This document shows positions 8,991-18,517 of a stretch of DNA of 64,000 nucleotides, one piece after another. This stretch comes from Marinobacter guineae (GTDB taxonomy: Bacteria; Pseudomonadota; Gammaproteobacteria; Pseudomonadales; Oleiphilaceae), in assembly GCF_002744735.1 (NCBI RefSeq), contig NZ_KZ319340.1, positions 1,025,030-1,089,029 of the forward strand. Direction: 5' to 3'. The notes under the pieces were generated by a model, which worked only from the letters and a program-made list of their open reading frames with translations, was not told the origin of the DNA and did not search any database. Within the stretch, counting starts at the first letter, position 1; every line of letters starts with the position of its first letter. The translations under genes and the position numbers were made by a program.

Positions 8991-11266
8991 AGGCTCGTCG
9001 CTGTTTGCTGATCCCGATTCTGCTGGTAGTCATTGAGTGCCTGACCGCTACCGTTGCCAGTGCCCGGGAAGCGCTGACATTCGGTATCTTTGCGTATCGG
9101 CCTGACAACATTATCCGTGAGCGTTTTGAGCCTCTGGCCCGTTATCTCTCCCGGGAGGTGGGCGCGGAGGTACGATTGGTCGTGCTCAGTCAGGACAACA
9201 TGAATCGCGCGGTTGCCGCGAACGAGCTGGACTTTTTTCTGACCAATCCGAGTCACCTCCTGTTGATCCGCAGTGAACGCAGCCTGACCGGTGTTTTGGC
9301 TACTCTCGTTCGACGTTCCGGAGATCAGTCCACTTCCAGCCTTGGCGGGGTTATCTTCACTGGCTCTCAGCGCCAGGACATCAACAGCCTGGAGGACCTG
9401 CGGAGCAAAAGTATTGCCTCGCCCGGGATGCATTTTCTGGGTGGATACCAGACTCAGGTTCTGGAATTACAGGACGCCGGCATTGATATCCGTAAGGTGA
9501 ACCTGATTCGGTTTCTCGGCACCCACGACAGAGTGGTCCGGGCGGTATTGTCGGGTGATGCGGATGTCGGTTTTGTGCGCACCAGCATTCTGGAGCAAAT
9601 GGCGAAAGCAAACCCCGATCTTTTTGCGCAAATCAAAATCCTGAATCGGCAGGAATTGGCCGGTTTTCCCTACGTTGTCTCCACGCGCCTATACCCGGAG
9701 TGGCCGCTGGTGGCTTTGCCCCATGTCAACGAGCGAGTGGTCCGCCGGGTTGCATCGGCGTTGTTTTCCATCGAGCCGGATGACGAAGTAGCGGTGGCAG
9801 CCGGCATCACCGGGTTTTCCCCGCCTGCGGATTACCAGTCCGTGGAATATCTGGCCCGAACGTTGCGCGTGGCACCCTTCGACCAAGTGCCACGGGTCAC
9901 CTGGGTGGATGTTCTGCAACATTATCGCCTCTGGGTTTTCACGGTGGCGGTTCTGGTTATTCTGTTGCTTGCCAGTTCCCTCTGGCTGGCCAGGAGCAGG
10001 CGCCAGCTTGCTTCGGAGCAGAAGCGCCTGAGGCAGCTGGTTTCTGGTTGGCCACAGCCGGCGTTACTTATAAAGGGGGGTGTCTTTGTCGATACCAACC
10101 GTGCAGCGGTCGATCTCCTGGGGTATAGCGCAAGCGTTTCAATATACGGCAAGGATCTCGCGGTCTTCTCTCCCGAATTTCAGCCTGATGGGCAGATATC
10201 CCGACAGAAAATGGAGCAGATAAATACCCGTGTCGGCGATGGCCACGTCGAGCAGTTTGAATGGGTGCTCCAGCGTTCCGACGGTTCAGAGGTCTGGGTT
10301 GATGTAACCATGGCACCGGTTCACGGTGAGGGTGAGCAGGAAGCGTTTATCCTTTGCTCCTGGTACAACATAACAAGGCGGAAGCAGGCCGAGCAGCGTC
10401 AGCGCCTTGCCGCGAGTGTGTTCGAATACGCACGTGAGGCAATCTTCATTACCGACAGCTACGGCATGGTGATTGATGCCAACGACGCTTATCTCGCCAT
10501 CACCGGTCGTCCACGGAAGCGGACCATTCAGCGTTTACCCCCCTTGCCACTGGATGAGGGCAGCGGTGTTTTCTCCAGTGCCCGGGCCCAGGGATTCTGG
10601 GCAGGTGAGTTTGCCTCCAGGCGCAACAACGGCGAGTCGCTGGCTCTTTCGATGACCATCAGCAGCGTCCGTGACGACCATGGCAAAGTCTCCCATTTCG
10701 TCGGCATCTTCAGTGACATTACCCGCCTCAAGGAACAGGAACAGAAACTTCGGATCATGGCCCATTATGATGCGCTGACAGGGCTGCCGAACCGGGTGCT
10801 GTTTGCGGACCGCCTGCAGCAGGCCATGGCCCTGACCCGTCGGCAGAGCGGCAAGCTTGCGGTGATTTACATTGATCTGGATGAGTTCAAACCGGTAAAC
10901 GATGCGTTTGGGCATGAGGCCGGTGACCAGTTGCTGGTTGAGATTGCCTCCCGCATGCGGGCTGTACTCAGGGAAGAGGATACCCTGGCCCGACTGGGAG
11001 GTGACGAGTTCGCGGCCATTGTCATGAATGTTCAGGATGAGGCGTCGCTGGAGAGTTTACTGGTACGCCTGCTTGCCAGGGTAGCCGAGCCTGCCTGGGT
11101 GGTGGACCACAACGTTGAGGTATCGGCAAGTATTGGTTGTACCCTGTTCCCGCAGACTGCTGATCTGGACGGCGACCAGCTTTTGCGCCAGGCGGATCAG
11201 GCCATGTACCAGGCCAAGCAAACAGGACGCAACCGCTATGTCCGGTTTTCCGACTTCTCCTCCTGA
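8987..11266 (+). CDS. PhnD-like periplasmic domain fused to PAS-PAS-GGDEF
   Basis: The protein has 759 residues. The start is a TTG overlapping the previous stop, with AGGAG at 8976-8980. After a signal/anchor segment (about 5-25), residues of about 30-290 form a PhnD-like binding domain of the phosphonate/phosphite type (FGIFAYRP, FFLTNPSHLLLIR, SGDADVGFVRTSIL). A membrane helix lies near 315-333. Two PAS regions follow (about 350-465 and 475-590). The GGDEF domain has GGDEF at 671-675 and a correctly spaced I-site REED at 662-665. This is a membrane-spanning diguanylate cyclase controlled by a periplasmic binding domain. Its 3' end overlaps the convergent Na/Pi gene by 31 bases. Confidence 0.9.
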   Translation: MKARRCLLIPILLVVIECLTATVASAREALTFGIFAYRPDNIIRERFEPLARYLSREVGAEVRLVVLSQDNMNRAVAANELDFFLTNPSHLLLIRSERSLTGVLATLVRRSGDQSTSSLGGVIFTGSQRQDINSLEDLRSKSIASPGMHFLGGYQTQVLELQDAGIDIRKVNLIRFLGTHDRVVRAVLSGDADVGFVRTSILEQMAKANPDLFAQIKILNRQELAGFPYVVSTRLYPEWPLVALPHVNERVVRRVASALFSIEPDDEVAVAAGITGFSPPADYQSVEYLARTLRVAPFDQVPRVTWVDVLQHYRLWVFTVAVLVILLLASSLWLARSRRQLASEQKRLRQLVSGWPQPALLIKGGVFVDTNRAAVDLLGYSASVSIYGKDLAVFSPEFQPDGQISRQKMEQINTRVGDGHVEQFEWVLQRSDGSEVWVDVTMAPVHGEGEQEAFILCSWYNITRRKQAEQRQRLAASVFEYAREAIFITDSYGMVIDANDAYLAITGRPRKRTIQRLPPLPLDEGSGVFSSARAQGFWAGEFASRRNNGESLALSMTISSVRDDHGKVSHFVGIFSDITRLKEQEQKLRIMAHYDALTGLPNRVLFADRLQQAMALTRRQSGKLAVIYIDLDEFKPVNDAFGHEAGDQLLVEIASRMRAVLREEDTLARLGGDEFAAIVMNVQDEASLESLLVRLLARVAEPAWVVDHNVEVSASIGCTLFPQTADLDGDQLLRQADQAMYQAKQTGRNRYVRFSDFSS

Positions 11267-12852
11267 GCGGCCCCATTAAGCAGTTCCGTTGCTGGCTGCC
11301 AGGCCAGGGACTTGTACCACTGGTCGCAAAGCCGCCGCACTGAGCTCAGGCTATCCAGGGTGCGCTCACCGGCAATCGAAGAGAACTCCCCCCGGACGAT
11401 CATGGCGAGCATGCGTGATTTGAGGATGTGGTAGGTCTTTTCAGCCTTATTGAACGATTCCGGATCAGCGTCATCGGCCGCTACCAGGCTCCTTAACAGA
11501 TTCAGGTATTCATCCAGGTCACTCGAAATTGCGGCCAGTTGGGGCATGTTCCGGGATTCCCGCAATTGCAGCAGGGCAGGCGCCAGGACAGTCGCCTCGG
11601 CCAAATAACGACAGGTAAGAATGGTTCTGGTAAGAGCGTCCACTGTGGTCGGATGCATCTTCTCGGCGCGGAGCCGGGAGATATAGTCGGCAATCGATTG
11701 GTTGAGACTCAGGCAGGCATCGGATTTCGGGACTATCTGGGCAGGTTTCAGGTCTTCACGGTCCAGGCAAACGCGCAGGAGGCCCCGGGTAAGCCCGATG
11801 AGGCGTTTCATCTCCTGATCAACAGCGCCCACCGCAAGTTCCGGTGTGGTTATCAGGGTGTTATCCAGAAACCGCGGCTCTGCGCTGTCCTCTTCCTTGC
11901 TCCGGAACAGCCGCCCCAGCAACCTGGCAGAGCGGGGGATGAACGGTAGCATGATAAAGGCGCCAAGTACGTTGAACAGGGTGTGGAACAGGGCAAGGGA
12001 AACCGCAATGTTGGCGTCCATATCCAGCCAGTCTGTCAGCAATGCAACTATCCACAGCATGACCGGCAGGATAGTGAGCGCAATAATGCCGGTTACGACA
12101 TTGAACAGGATGTGGCCAATGGCCAGGCGCCGGGCGTTGGCAGTTGCTTTCAGGGCAGAGATGGCTGCGGTTGAGGTGGACCCGAGGTTAGCGCCGATAA
12201 CCGCGGCCGCGGCATTATCAAGCGGAATCAGACCGCCTGCCGCCGCAGTAAGTACGATGGCCAGGGCGGCACTGGAGGACTGGGTCAGCACCGTTGCCAG
12301 AAAGCCGATCAATATGAAAGCCGGCAGACCATAATCGTTTTGCAGCAGGATGCTGTTGTCCAGTCCTCCGGTCAGCGACTCCAGGGAAGACTTGAGGATG
12401 GACAGTCCGAGAAAGAACAGGGCGAAACCTGCCAGTGCTTCACCGAAGGCTTTGCTGCGGGAATTTCCCGACATCAGCTTGAGTCCGACGCCGACGGTGA
12501 GAATGGGTAGGGCAATGGCCTCAATGTTGAAGCCAATTCCCACGAGACTGACCAGCCAGCCGGTCATCGTGGTCCCGATGTTGGAGCCAAAGATAACGCC
12601 CAGGGACTGGCTAAGGCTGAGCAGGCCGGCATTCACAAACCCTATAGTGGCCACAGTGACCGCGCCGGAGGACTGGACCAGGCCGGTGATCAGGAAGCCG
12701 GAAGCAAGTCCCCGTAAAGGGGACTTGGTCCAATGGCCCAGCATGTGGCGCAGGTGACGACCAGCCGCGCTCTTGAGGCCGTTGGTCATCATTTCCATGG
12801 CGAGCAGGAACAGGGCAAGGCCGCCTAGAATCTGGAAGATGGTTGCTGTCAT
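11236..12852 (-). CDS. Na/Pi cotransporter family protein with PhoU-like tail
   Basis: A 538-residue protein. Two repeated membrane modules of the NptA/PhoU-type Na/Pi cotransporter family show the characteristic QSSGAVTVATIGFV and QSSSAALAIVLTAAA repeats. A soluble helical region of about 170 residues at the C-terminus resembles PhoU. The family moves phosphate with sodium, or regulates phosphate flux, across the inner membrane. I see no PhoB box in the 70 bases upstream. The stop lies inside the convergent GGDEF gene, a short antisense overlap. Confidence 0.88.
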   Translation of the reverse strand: MTATIFQILGGLALFLLAMEMMTNGLKSAAGRHLRHMLGHWTKSPLRGLASGFLITGLVQSSGAVTVATIGFVNAGLLSLSQSLGVIFGSNIGTTMTGWLVSLVGIGFNIEAIALPILTVGVGLKLMSGNSRSKAFGEALAGFALFFLGLSILKSSLESLTGGLDNSILLQNDYGLPAFILIGFLATVLTQSSSAALAIVLTAAAGGLIPLDNAAAAVIGANLGSTSTAAISALKATANARRLAIGHILFNVVTGIIALTILPVMLWIVALLTDWLDMDANIAVSLALFHTLFNVLGAFIMLPFIPRSARLLGRLFRSKEEDSAEPRFLDNTLITTPELAVGAVDQEMKRLIGLTRGLLRVCLDREDLKPAQIVPKSDACLSLNQSIADYISRLRAEKMHPTTVDALTRTILTCRYLAEATVLAPALLQLRESRNMPQLAAISSDLDEYLNLLRSLVAADDADPESFNKAEKTYHILKSRMLAMIVRGEFSSIAGERTLDSLSSVRRLCDQWYKSLAWQPATELLNGAAQEEKSENRT

Positions 12853-12922
12853 TTCCGGATGCTTGAATCTCGAAGTGGGGTTACGTTGAGCTTAGCAGAG
12901 CCTGCGCGGGCTCTGTCGATGG

Positions 12923-14131
12923 TCAGACAAGAAATTTCCGGACATCTATCCTGTACTCCTCTGGGTCGACAGCCCGTAAGATGCGGTCCTGAGTGCCGGG
13001 TTTTGCCAGGTCGATGGTTTCTACCGTGATCGGCATGCGGAACCGGGTGTGGTACATGACCCGTACCACCGGCAGCCTCTGGTCTGCCTCGTTGGTTTCC
13101 ACCACGGTTCCCAGTCGGCCACTTTCCAGAAGAACGAGGGAGCCGATGGGGTAAAGTCCGATGCACCGAATAAACTGCCGGACCAGCACCGGGTCCAGGT
13201 GATCACCACTCCATTCCAGCAGCTTTTTCAGGCCCTGTGTCGGGGTCATGCCTTTGTGATAAACCCGGTCGGCAGTAATGGCGTCGTAGACATCGGTGAT
13301 AGCGACCATGCGACCGTATTCTGAAATTTCCTCACCTTTGAGACCCTCGGGATAGCCAGTGCCGTCGAGACGCTCATGGTGCTGGGCGGCGGTGATCACG
13401 GTCAGTTCGCCGATACCTTCGGTGGTGGCAAGGATATCCCGGGAGTGCCGGGCGTGGAGTTTCATCACCTCGAACTCCTCGGGGCTCAGGCGACCTGGCT
13501 TGTGCAGAATCTCGTCCGGCGTCAGGATCTTGCCAAGGTCGTGGAGCAGGGCGCCGACGATGGTCTGGTGCAGCACATCCGCAGACAGGCCCCGGTGATT
13601 GCCGAACAGGGACATCAGCACGCTGAGATTGACCGAGTGTTCCAGCAGGTAGTTGTCTTTTTCGCGGATCCGTCCCAGGCAACTCAGGGCGTTGGCGTTG
13701 CGGAATACCGAGTGCTGGAGCTCGTCGGCCAGCCGGTGAATCGGAGCAATGTCGATGGCGGCGCCCATCTTGACGTTATTCATGAAATCGCCCACCAGCC
13801 CCTGGGCCTGGCTGTGAATCTTCTGGGCAATCACAATTTCTTCAGTGAACGGAACATGCGGGCGCAGGCCCGGCGTCAGCTCGCCGGCACGCTGGAGGGC
13901 AGACTCATTTCGGCGATCCACTTCGGCGGCGGTTTCGGAGTCCTGGCTATCGGCACCCTTCGAAACGTCGATATAGACAAACTGCACGCCCATCCGGCGG
14001 ATTTTCTCAATGGTTTCCTCTTTCTTGATCACGCCGCGCTTACGCTGGGTGTTATGAGGAATCCAGTCGTTGTTCAGGTCGGTGATGTACATGCCGACCT
14101 TCAGTGCCGAGATAGGAACGCGTTTGATCAT
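12923..14131 (-). CDS. DUF3391 - HD-GYP cyclic-di-GMP phosphodiesterase
   Basis: The protein has 402 residues from the ATG at 14131, which overlaps the TatD stop as ATGA. An N-terminal DUF3391 domain (about 1-130) is followed by an HD-GYP domain. The HD pair is at 197-198 in LLHDLGK, and HHERLDGTGYP lies at about 251-261, followed by ITDVYDAITADR. All metal and GYP residues are present, so active hydrolysis of c-di-GMP is expected. This opposes the two GGDEF proteins in the first 11 kb. A longer frame upstream lies inside tatD and is rejected as the start because of the ATGA overlap. Confidence 0.92.
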   Translation of the reverse strand: MIKRVPISALKVGMYITDLNNDWIPHNTQRKRGVIKKEETIEKIRRMGVQFVYIDVSKGADSQDSETAAEVDRRNESALQRAGELTPGLRPHVPFTEEIVIAQKIHSQAQGLVGDFMNNVKMGAAIDIAPIHRLADELQHSVFRNANALSCLGRIREKDNYLLEHSVNLSVLMSLFGNHRGLSADVLHQTIVGALLHDLGKILTPDEILHKPGRLSPEEFEVMKLHARHSRDILATTEGIGELTVITAAQHHERLDGTGYPEGLKGEEISEYGRMVAITDVYDAITADRVYHKGMTPTQGLKKLLEWSGDHLDPVLVRQFIRCIGLYPIGSLVLLESGRLGTVVETNEADQRLPVVRVMYHTRFRMPITVETIDLAKPGTQDRILRAVDPEEYRIDVRKFLV

Positions 14132-14937
14132 TGTCCGGGGAAAAATGTCCGCAGGCTGTTCTCGTAAGTCCGGGTAATCACCTCGTCCAGGGGAATATCC
14201 TTCACCTCGGCAATTTTTTCGGCGATAAACGGCAGGTAAAAAGGCGCGTTTTCCTTGCCGCGGTAAGGGACCGGGGTGAGGAACGGTGAGTCGGTTTCCA
14301 GCAGGATCTGGTCTATGGGTGCCATGCGGACAATGTCTCGCACGTTTTCCGCCTTGTTGAAGGTGGTTATGCCATTGAAACCGAGGCACCAGCCCTGATC
14401 CAGTGCGTACCGTGCCAGGCCTGGCCCGGAGGTAAAGCTGTGAATCACACCACGGCGTTTGAGGCTGGTCTCGAACTCACTCAGGATGGCAATGGTGTCG
14501 TCGTCCGCGTCCCGGCTGTGAATAACCACGGGGCGGTCGGTATCGCAGGCAATCTGCAGTTGGCGCCGGAACACCTGCCGCTGAACCTCCCGGTCGGCAT
14601 TGTCATAGAAGTAATCCAGCCCGATTTCGCCGACCGCCACGATCTTTTCGTCGCCGGCGTGGGTCCGGATTTCAGCTTCCACCTCATCGGAATAGCTCTC
14701 GGCGTCATGGGGATGAATCCCTTGTGTGCCGTAGACCCAGGGTGCAATCTGGCTGAGCTCGCGGACACGGGCAAGGTTGTCCGGGGACACCGCAATGGTG
14801 ATCACTTTCTCGATGTTTACACCTTGCGTCTGCTCAAGGGTTTCCTCCAGGGGACGGTCCTTGAGGTAATCCAGGTGGCAGTGGGTTTCAATGATCGGGT
14901 GATCAAATACGGGAATCTCGCGACGTTTTTTACTCAT
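14128..14937 (-). CDS. TatD family metal-dependent hydrolase
   Basis: A 269-residue cytosolic TIM-barrel hydrolase. It has the N-terminal HCHLDYL metal motif, GEIGLDY, the Arg/His pair in PVVIHSRDADDD, HSFTSG, and the C-terminal LLETDSPFLTPVPYRGK. The length is normal. TatD proteins are 3'-5' DNA/RNA exonucleases acting in DNA repair or RNA turnover. The gene is translationally coupled to the HD-GYP gene through an ATGA overlap, a pairing I see no functional reason for. Confidence 0.93.
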   Translation of the reverse strand: MSKKRREIPVFDHPIIETHCHLDYLKDRPLEETLEQTQGVNIEKVITIAVSPDNLARVRELSQIAPWVYGTQGIHPHDAESYSDEVEAEIRTHAGDEKIVAVGEIGLDYFYDNADREVQRQVFRRQLQIACDTDRPVVIHSRDADDDTIAILSEFETSLKRRGVIHSFTSGPGLARYALDQGWCLGFNGITTFNKAENVRDIVRMAPIDQILLETDSPFLTPVPYRGKENAPFYLPFIAEKIAEVKDIPLDEVITRTYENSLRTFFPGQ

Positions 14938-15066
14938 TGCCAGCTACTACACTCCATCGCAACCAGCGTTGTGGCTGCTATTCTGAGAACTTGGTCACGA
15001 GAGTTTACCAGTTTGTACGATTGTTGACCTGTATTACCTCCATAGGCAGTAACACGGAGCATTTTG

Positions 15067-15900
15067 ATGAAATTATCGGCGTTTGCCAGTTCCTTTGTCT
15101 TCGACCCCAGGAAACCCCGGTTCCGGGATTACCGGACCCTACTGGACGACGAAGATGAGGAATTGCCCGGGTTAGAAGCCAGCCTCGAACAGATTGGTGA
15201 GTATCAGCGCCGCTTGTGGGCCAACCGGGCAAGGGCTGTATTACTGGTCGCCCACGGCCCGGACACCAGTGGCAAGGACAGCCTTATTCGCACCCTGGCA
15301 ACCTACGCGGACCCTGCCGGGTTCCATGCCTGGTCGTTCAGCCGGCCCCAGGGCGCAGAAACCCGCCATGACTTTCTCTGGCGGGTGACGCCGTTTTTGC
15401 CGGGTTTCGGGGAGATGGTGGTATTCAATCGCAGCCATCATGAGGCGGTTATTGCCGAAAGGGTATGGCCGGTCCACGAGCCTGAAAGCTACAACTGGAA
15501 GAACCGGTATCAGTCTATCCGGAACTTCGAGAGCCATCTGGTGGAGGAAGGCACCACACTGATCAAGGTCTGGCTGAACCTGTCCGAAGACGAGCATTCC
15601 CAACGTCTTCTGAAGCGTCTCGACAAACCCCGCAAGCGCTGGAAGTTCGACAAGTCGGATATAGATGGCTGGAACAAGCGCCACCAGTATCAAGAGTTCG
15701 CCGAGGAAGCCATGGCCGCCACCCACACGGAGGAGGCGCCCTGGTTCATCGTGCCCGGTGACAGGAAATCCCAGGCCCGGGCCATCGTTGCAGCAATACT
15801 GGCTGAGCAGTTGCAGCACCTGGCTCCGGAGTACCCGAAAGAAGACGAGGGCGTGCTGAAAGAGTACCGCCGCCTGTTGGCCAAAAATGGCGTGAAGTGA
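15067..15900 (+). CDS. PPK2-like kinase with divergent active-site motifs
   Basis: The 277-residue protein follows the layout of polyphosphate kinase 2. The phosphate loop reads AHGPDTSGKDSL at about residue 60. A segment FNRSHHEAVIAERV sits where classic PPK2 has an Asp-Arg-Ser motif. RLLKRLDKPRKRWKFDKSDIDGWNKR matches the family lid region. Family members use polyphosphate to phosphorylate AMP/ADP/GDP. Here the Asp before Arg-Ser is Asn, so activity or substrate may differ. The ATG at 15067 follows a TTG and has ACGGAG upstream. It ends 17 bases before dadA. Confidence 0.78.
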   Translation: MKLSAFASSFVFDPRKPRFRDYRTLLDDEDEELPGLEASLEQIGEYQRRLWANRARAVLLVAHGPDTSGKDSLIRTLATYADPAGFHAWSFSRPQGAETRHDFLWRVTPFLPGFGEMVVFNRSHHEAVIAERVWPVHEPESYNWKNRYQSIRNFESHLVEEGTTLIKVWLNLSEDEHSQRLLKRLDKPRKRWKFDKSDIDGWNKRHQYQEFAEEAMAATHTEEAPWFIVPGDRKSQARAIVAAILAEQLQHLAPEYPKEDEGVLKEYRRLLAKNGVK

Positions 15901-15917
15901 ATAAAATGGAGAGGCAC

Positions 15918-17189
15918 ATGCACATTGTTGTTGTCGGTGGCGGCGTAGTGGGTATGACTACCGCTTATGAGCTGAATCGCAGGGGCCACGAGGTGACGGT
16001 GTTGGAGCGCCACAGCATTGCGGGAAATGAAACCAGCAAGGGCAACGCGGCCCAGCGTTCCTACGGTGTGGTCTACCCTTGGGCAGACCCGGCCATGGTG
16101 CTCAAGGCACTGCCCTGGCTGTTCAAGCAGGATGGCCCCCTGAAGGTGCGGGTACCGCCTTCCGTGGAAACACTAAAATTCATGTTTGCCACCCTGCGTT
16201 ACGCCTGGTCCCCGGGACTGTTCGGGCTGAACCGGCGTGCCATGTTACGGCTTGGCATCCACAGCCGGGAACGCTTTCTGGCACTGGAAAAGGAGCTGGG
16301 CCTGGCGTTCGACGGCGCCCACCAGGGCCTGCTGCATCTGGCCAGCACACCAGAGGCGCTGGAAAGCTACCGGGCCACTCATGAGCTTCTGAATGAGCTG
16401 GGCATCCCCTCCCGCCTGCTGACCCCGGAGCAGGTGCGGGAAGCCGAACCCGGCATGGTTGGCGACGGCCCGCTTTACGGCGCCCTGAGCTACGACACCG
16501 ATGGCACGGGCGACTGTCACCTGTTCTCCCAGGAACTGGCAAAAGCCTGTGAAGTCAACGGCGTAACAGTCCGTTATAACGTTGAAGCCGAGCGGCTGGT
16601 GGCCGATGATCAGAAGGTCAACGCCCTCATTCTGCAAACCCGCAACGGCACTCCGGAAATCCTGGAAGCCGATGCGTTCGTGATCAGCGCCGGTTGCTGG
16701 TCAAACCATCTGGTAGAGCCCCTGGGCCTGGCAATGCCAATCTACCCGGTTAAAGGCTACAGCATCACCGTTCCCCTGAAAGATCCGGAGCGCGGGCCGG
16801 CCTCGACCATCCATGACGACAATTACAAAGTGGTATCGACCCGTTTGGGAAACCGCCTTCGGGCGACAGGATTCGTGGAACTGGCCGATTTCAATCGCGA
16901 CATCCCTGAGGCCCGCCTGGCGACTATCCGGAAATCCGTGGAGTCCAGGTTCCCCGGGGCTGCCGATCTGGATGCAGCAGAAACCTGGACCGGCTTCCGC
17001 CCCATGACGCCAGACGGTCCCGCGATTATCGGTAGGGGGCCGAGAGAGAACCTGTATCTGAATACTGGCCACGGAACCTTCGGCTGGACTCTATCCGCCG
17101 GCAGCGCGGATGTGATTGCACAGGTTATTGCCGGAGAGGAACCCGCAGTCTGTCTGGATGCATTCAGGCCAGGACGGTTCCGGGAGTGA
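15918..17189 (+). CDS. dadA: D-amino acid dehydrogenase (FAD-dependent)
   Basis: A 423-residue flavoprotein. The Rossmann FAD motif is at the N-terminus (VVVGGGVVGMTTAYELNRRG), followed by GNAAQRSYGVVYPWADP. The C-terminus has FRPMTPDGPAIIG and NTGHGTFGWTLSAGSA, as in DadA. It oxidatively deaminates D-amino acids at the inner membrane face and feeds electrons to quinone. I chose ATG 15918 because GGAG/GAGG lies immediately upstream, although an ATG at 15906 is also in frame. No alanine racemase gene (dadX) is adjacent. The stop overlaps the start of the methyltransferase gene (GTGA). Confidence 0.9.
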   Translation: MHIVVVGGGVVGMTTAYELNRRGHEVTVLERHSIAGNETSKGNAAQRSYGVVYPWADPAMVLKALPWLFKQDGPLKVRVPPSVETLKFMFATLRYAWSPGLFGLNRRAMLRLGIHSRERFLALEKELGLAFDGAHQGLLHLASTPEALESYRATHELLNELGIPSRLLTPEQVREAEPGMVGDGPLYGALSYDTDGTGDCHLFSQELAKACEVNGVTVRYNVEAERLVADDQKVNALILQTRNGTPEILEADAFVISAGCWSNHLVEPLGLAMPIYPVKGYSITVPLKDPERGPASTIHDDNYKVVSTRLGNRLRATGFVELADFNRDIPEARLATIRKSVESRFPGAADLDAAETWTGFRPMTPDGPAIIGRGPRENLYLNTGHGTFGWTLSAGSADVIAQVIAGEEPAVCLDAFRPGRFRE

Positions 17190-18460
17190 TCGACCAGAAA
17201 GGTGTTCTAGCCAAGGCCCTGACGGACAGCGCGTACCAGCGGTGGCAAGAGCTCAACGACTGGCTGGTGCAGCATCGTGAGTTCTGGCAACCGGCCCCGT
17301 TTATGACGCCGGAACCAGCCTGGGCCAGGCGCCACCCGAAGCTGGCTGCCATGGTGAAAGAGCTTTCCGATAGCGACTGCGAACACCTGAATGAGGCCCC
17401 GGAGGAACTGGCGAGGCAGGCGTCCAGGTTAGTGCCGTCGCTGACGGGTTATGCCGAACTGGTGCGGGTGCCGCAGCTCTCGTCCTCCAGGGAAAAGGTA
17501 ACAGAAGCGACTCTTCCGGAAGTCCGGGCAACCGATATGCCGGGCCGCAAACGGCTCCAGTCGGGAGCATTTGCAGCCTCACTGGCACCCCTGGAGCATC
17601 CGGCTCTGGACTGGTGCTGCGGCAAGGGACACTTGTCACGGACGCTGGCACCGCTTTGCCCCGGCGACATACAGGGTTACGAGTGGAATCCGGAACTGGT
17701 CCGCGACGGCAATCGCCTTGCCCGACAGTTCCGGGACCCAGTATCAATCGCGCTTCAGGATGTCATGGCTGCTGAACTGACGCTTCCGGGTAATCTCCAC
17801 GGTGTTGCGCTGCATGCCTGCGGCGATCTGCACCGGCAATTGCTGCGCCGGGGAAGCGAAGCTGGCCTGCCAAGGTTGAGCATCTCACCCTGCTGCTACC
17901 ATCTGGCCGGCGAAGAAATATACCGGCCGCTTTCGGAAAAAGCATCCAGCCATGGCGGTCTGCTTCAGCCGAGCCGGAATGATTTGCGCCTGGCGGTCCG
18001 GGAGACCGTCACAGCTCCGGCACGGGTGCGTGAACAGACCAGACTGGTAAGCCAGTGGCGCCTGGGCTTTGATGGTTTGCAGCGCCACGTAAGAGGGCGC
18101 GACGAGTATCTTTCGGTACCGCCCCATCCGGCCCGGCTGATGAAAGAGGGGTTTCCGGCCTTCTGTCGTTGGGCGGCCGAAAAGAAGCAACTTGATTTGC
18201 CCGGGGATACGGACTTCGATGCCTGGCTTGACTTTGGAGCACAGCGCCGGGCACAGGTTCGCCGCCATGAACTGGTACGCCACCTGTTCCGCCGGCCGCT
18301 GGAGCTGTGGGTGGTTTGGGATTACGCGGTTTTTCTGGAGGAGCAGTGCTATCGGGTGCGGCTTGGGCAATTCTGCGATCGGGCTCTGACGCCCCGAAAC
18401 TTGCTCATTGATGCCGTCAGGGTTTCCGGTATTCAACCCGCTCAACACAGCCACTCCTGA
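17186..18460 (+). CDS. SAM-dependent methyltransferase (PF13679-like)
   Basis: A 424-residue protein starting at a GTG that overlaps the dadA stop. The central methyltransferase domain shows motif I LDWCCGKGHLSRTLA, then GYEWNPELV, LHACGDLH and the unusual SPCCYH. These resemble the family that includes METTL25, GSTCD and TRM13-like proteins. The 110 residues before it and the 150 after it have no domain I recognise. The substrate is unknown; RNA or protein are both possible. A strong terminator follows directly. Confidence 0.78.
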   Translation: MIDQKGVLAKALTDSAYQRWQELNDWLVQHREFWQPAPFMTPEPAWARRHPKLAAMVKELSDSDCEHLNEAPEELARQASRLVPSLTGYAELVRVPQLSSSREKVTEATLPEVRATDMPGRKRLQSGAFAASLAPLEHPALDWCCGKGHLSRTLAPLCPGDIQGYEWNPELVRDGNRLARQFRDPVSIALQDVMAAELTLPGNLHGVALHACGDLHRQLLRRGSEAGLPRLSISPCCYHLAGEEIYRPLSEKASSHGGLLQPSRNDLRLAVRETVTAPARVREQTRLVSQWRLGFDGLQRHVRGRDEYLSVPPHPARLMKEGFPAFCRWAAEKKQLDLPGDTDFDAWLDFGAQRRAQVRRHELVRHLFRRPLELWVVWDYAVFLEEQCYRVRLGQFCDRALTPRNLLIDAVRVSGIQPAQHSHS

Positions 18461-18467
18461 AATACAG

Positions 18468-18491
18468 AAAAGGCGCCCGGAGGCGCCTTTC
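18468..18491. terminator. Bidirectional intrinsic terminator
   Basis: A perfect nine-base stem (AAAGGCGCC at 18469-18477, GGCGCCTTT at 18482-18490) with loop CGGA, flanked by A- and T-rich ends. It lies between the convergent methyltransferase and OmpA genes and can serve both. Confidence 0.85.
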
Positions 18492-18517
18492 TGGTTCATT
18501 CAGGTTCGAGCCGTTGA

